From: Granulicella sp.
GTDB taxonomy: Bacteria; Acidobacteriota; Terriglobia; Terriglobales; Acidobacteriaceae
Assembly (NCBI GenBank): GCA_003133205.1
Contig: PKWK01000112.1
Location: forward strand, 168 to 24,830
Length of the DNA stretch: 24,663 nt
Reading direction: 5' to 3'
The notes beneath the pieces are model-generated. The model ran no database searches. It was not told the origin of the DNA and worked only from the letters and a program-made list of their open reading frames with translations. Of this stretch, positions 22,310 through 24,663 are shown one piece after another. The position numbers and the translations under genes were made by a program. Positions within the stretch are counted from its first letter, which is position 1. Each line of letters begins with the position of its first letter.

Positions 22310-24253
22310 TTAGTGAGCAGCGAATGTAGACAAGGTAACAATCTCGCCCGGCTGCACGATCATCTCAGCGGGCAGGGAAGCGGATGTTTCGTTTTCTGAA
22401 TAGAGGCTGGTCCGCTCAATTTCAGCCCACCGCCGGCCCGTCCACCGCACATCGATCCTCTGCGGCTCTGTCGATCGATTCAACACGATCACACTGGCCT
22501 TCGCGCCGTCCTCAAACGCGGAGGTGAGCAGGTCGGGGTTTGAGCTCTCGGTCTCGACTCGCTTCATGCCCTTCAGAATATGACGGCTGAAGGCCCCGAG
22601 CATTCGTAGCTCGAAGCTGGACGCGACTGGCACATTGCCACGCGTTCTGTCCGGTACAAGCAGGGAACGAGAGCTGCCAAACGTGGGCTCCTCCACGTCG
22701 AGCAGAAGCCAGCAATACATCAGGGCAGTCGCGTCGAGTTCCGTAAGGTTCTTGTGATAAAGCTGAGCCACATTCAACGCGATCCGATACGAGGGCTCCT
22801 GATAGTGAGGATCGTTGATGCAGATTTCGGTTGCCAGAAATGGCTTGCCGGCGCTCGCCGCGTTCATGGCTCGCAGGCGCTCATCGTATATGTCCGGATC
22901 AGCCAGAAACTTCTGGTAGTCGTACTCATGCGTCGCGGTATAGTCGATCGCGGCCCAGCCCACGGCACTCTTCTGCAACTCGTGCGCGCGGTCGACGCCC
23001 ATGTACATATAGCTTGCGTCCGCCATGTGAATCTTCACTGACTGAAACCCGGCCTTGTCGAGTTCACGCCGTAGCGTCAGGGACATCTCGGTAAAGACCT
23101 CCGGCGGCTGCTCCACTTCGTTCTCAATGCCGACAATAGCCGGCGGCGAGCCTGTGCGCTCCTTTGCTAGCTGGCAGTACCGAACGACGATGCGCGCATA
23201 CTCCTCGGGCTTCGCCGCGGTGCGCACCGGTTTGCCCCATGCGTCGATGATGGGCTTTCCCGTTGCGGTGTACGCCTCAGTCGCCCAACTCGGGAGCGCC
23301 CACATCTCATAGATCACCTCGCCGCCCAACGCCAGCGCGTGACGACTGTAGTCGAAGCTGGAGACCTCGCCGTTGGGGAAATTGTCGCCATAGTAGTGCG
23401 GCGTCGCGTCGCGCAGGTCTTCAAGATTCGACAGGTCCGGCTTCAATTGCGTTCCCATCGGATACTCGCGATCGAGCAACAGATTGTAGCGGCGTAGCAG
23501 CTCCCAATATTGTCTTTTGCCCGCCTCACTCAACTGCACGTATGCAGGAATGCTTGGGCTTCCACCAAAGCCAACCATGGTCTGGTGAATTTGCGCCGGA
23601 TTCACCCTGATGGACGCATGTCCTGCGGAGGCTGCAAGCAGAGCCCCGGAGACTACGAGATGCTCGGTCCTGGGCCCAGAGAACATCAACTGATGCCGTG
23701 TCACATCGAAGACGCAAGACTGGCGCAGAATCATGCGATCGTTGAGCAAAACCTGCACCGAGAGATGAGCGTCCACTATGACGGTCAGAGTGCGGGCGTG
23801 ACCGGAGTACTTTTGCTCATCGTCGGCGACGAGTTTGTCGGGATAGTTTCCCTTGCCCGAATAAAGGCCCGTTGAATCGTAAAAGCGCTGCGTCAGGCGA
23901 ACATTGGAAGATGTCAGCTCGATAGTAAAGCCGGCGTGCGGCCCCGTGAATATCCACGACATCTTGCCTTGCACCGGCACATCGCCGGACAGAGCTATCG
24001 TTCGGCGAAAGAGCGCCGGAAGTTCTTCGTGAAAATACGCACGAGCAATCTCGTCTGGCCGCGTCCAGCCTGGTCCTGCAGATCCGTCGGAGGCGAAGGA
24101 AAAAGTCTCGGCAGCAGGCTGAGCGACCGCTGGCGGCGCGGGAAGCTCGATCGCTTCCTGCGCGCAGAGTGAATGGGCGAAGACCCAGAAACAAGCCGCG
24201 AGAGAAAATGTGAGAGCCGCATGACACTTGAGGGAAATTTGACCTGCAACCAT
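22310..24253 (-). CDS. GH30-like secreted glycoside hydrolase (clan GH-A)
   Basis: A 647-residue protein from ATG 24253, chosen because AAGGA sits at good distance upstream and the Sec signal (ALTFSLAACFWVFAHSLCAQ) follows directly; an in-frame ATG at 24298 would add 15 non-signal residues. An N-terminal beta domain (about residues 60-215) precedes a TIM barrel that opens with HQTMVGFGGSPSIPAY, the GFGG start typical of GH30 and relatives. GIENEVEQ gives acid/base Glu 379 and LATEICIND gives nucleophile Glu 476. A C-terminal beta-sandwich (SVIVLNRSTEPQRIDV, IVQPGEIVTLSTF) packs on the barrel as in GH30. Extra N-terminal domain and divergent motifs mean a distant GH30, GH39 or unclassified family is possible. 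First gene of a two-gene operon with the sialidase-family gene, divergent from the second fucosidase. Confidence 0.68.
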   Translation of the reverse strand: MVAGQISLKCHAALTFSLAACFWVFAHSLCAQEAIELPAPPAVAQPAAETFSFASDGSAGPGWTRPDEIARAYFHEELPALFRRTIALSGDVPVQGKMSWIFTGPHAGFTIELTSSNVRLTQRFYDSTGLYSGKGNYPDKLVADDEQKYSGHARTLTVIVDAHLSVQVLLNDRMILRQSCVFDVTRHQLMFSGPRTEHLVVSGALLAASAGHASIRVNPAQIHQTMVGFGGSPSIPAYVQLSEAGKRQYWELLRRYNLLLDREYPMGTQLKPDLSNLEDLRDATPHYYGDNFPNGEVSSFDYSRHALALGGEVIYEMWALPSWATEAYTATGKPIIDAWGKPVRTAAKPEEYARIVVRYCQLAKERTGSPPAIVGIENEVEQPPEVFTEMSLTLRRELDKAGFQSVKIHMADASYMYMGVDRAHELQKSAVGWAAIDYTATHEYDYQKFLADPDIYDERLRAMNAASAGKPFLATEICINDPHYQEPSYRIALNVAQLYHKNLTELDATALMYCWLLLDVEEPTFGSSRSLLVPDRTRGNVPVASSFELRMLGAFSRHILKGMKRVETESSNPDLLTSAFEDGAKASVIVLNRSTEPQRIDVRWTGRRWAEIERTSLYSENETSASLPAEMIVQPGEIVTLSTFAAH

Positions 24254-24442
24254 TCGCTGATCCTTCTCATTCGCTGCAGATGCGATGCACCGGCTCAACC
24301 GCTCCCTATTATGCGAAGGGCAGTCGCCTCGGTGTCAAGGTGGAAGACCGCGCGGCGCGAACCCGACAGATCGTCGTGGAGTTCGGGCATCGCGCTCTGC
24401 TAGTATGCGCTCGTCGACCTATGTAGCTTTGGAGTTGCTTGT

Positions 24443-24663
24443 ATGCCGCAGGATCCTGTCTCCCGTAGAAACTTTGTCTTTGGCCTTGGGGCGAGCGGGC
24501 TGCTCATTCCGGCTGGGGTTGCCGCTGCAGGACAAGAGGCCGGTGCGCCACAGACCGCCGCTCGGACGCAGCCGGCGGATGAGACGAAAGAGCATATTGA
24601 ATCGCGCGCGCGCCGGTTGGCCTGGTGGCGGGAGGCGAAGTTTGGCATGTTCATCCACTGGGG
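24443..24663 (+). CDS. Second GH29 alpha-L-fucosidase, N-terminal part only
   Basis: The frame opens at ATG 24443 (GGAG eight bases upstream) and runs off the right edge after 73 codons. The N-terminus MPQDPVSRRNFVFGLGASGL is a twin-arginine signal, followed by an Ala/Gln-rich linker and ARRLAWWREAKFGMFIHWG, the first conserved strand of GH29 (compare WFRDAKFGIFLHWG in the upstream fucosidase). The catalytic Asp is outside the window. It differs from the first fucosidase in export route (Tat rather than Sec) and N-terminal sequence, so it is a paralogue rather than a recent duplicate. The 189-base gap before it (24254-24442), shared with the divergent GH30-like gene, shows no operator palindrome; TAGTAT at 24401-24406 is a possible -10 without a good -35. 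Confidence 0.85.
   Translation, partial: MPQDPVSRRNFVFGLGASGLLIPAGVAAAGQEAGAPQTAARTQPADETKEHIESRARRLAWWREAKFGMFIHW

Overview
The window is high-GC bacterial DNA. Its gene families point to the Acidobacteriota, probably a soil member of the Terriglobia/Acidobacteriaceae: an M48-peptidase/beta-propeller fusion family, lipoproteins with repeated Ig-like domains, and dense clusters of exported plant-glycan hydrolases without SusC/SusD pairs. The taxonomic call is inference from gene content; no rRNA or tRNA gene was seen.

Layout. (1) 1-181, minus: N-terminus of a TrpB2-type tryptophan synthase beta chain. (2) 221-943: a broken M48 metalloprotease gene, with its N-terminus on the plus strand and a propeller segment on the minus strand meeting head to head. 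(3) 1024-5153: a divergent pair, a GH39-like secreted glycosidase (minus) and a GH78 alpha-L-rhamnosidase (plus), around a short promoter region containing a perfect inverted repeat. (4) 5347-11510, plus: a regulator with an IclR-like helix-turn-helix joined to a sugar-binding periplasmic-protein fold, a GH127 beta-L-arabinofuranosidase with a Tat signal, a RuBisCO-like protein (RLP) retaining the key catalytic residues, a small unrecognised low-GC gene, and a DUF1537-family sugar-acid kinase. (5) 11633-13801, plus: an Ig-repeat lipoprotein. (6) 13836-15847, minus: an Asp/Glu-racemase-family protein and an MFS acid-sugar transporter, overlapping at TTGA. (7) 16140-21228, plus: GH42 beta-galactosidase, GH43/GH32-like propeller hydrolase, GH29 alpha-L-fucosidase. 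(8) 21185-24253, minus: GH30-like glycosidase and a sialidase-family (BNR) protein. (9) 24443-end, plus: N-terminus of a second GH29 alpha-L-fucosidase.

How it may work together. The exported enzymes should release rhamnose, L-arabinofuranose, galactose and fucose, the set expected from decorated pectic side chains (rhamnogalacturonan I or II) or arabinogalactan proteins. The cytoplasmic RLP plus DUF1537 kinase, with a nearby acid-sugar MFS carrier, resembles the second half of known D-apionate catabolism (3-oxo-isoapionate kinase followed by an RLP). Apiose is a marker sugar of rhamnogalacturonan II, so a branched-sugar-acid branch is an attractive but unproven reading.

The most distinctive signal is a shared operator-like palindrome, ATTCCG-N5-CGGAAT. 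It occurs twice exactly upstream of the hybrid regulator (one copy fills the -35/-10 spacer of a candidate promoter), once with a single mismatch between the racemase/MFS and GH42 operons, and once exactly inside the GH29 coding sequence. This suggests one regulon ruled by the hybrid regulator.
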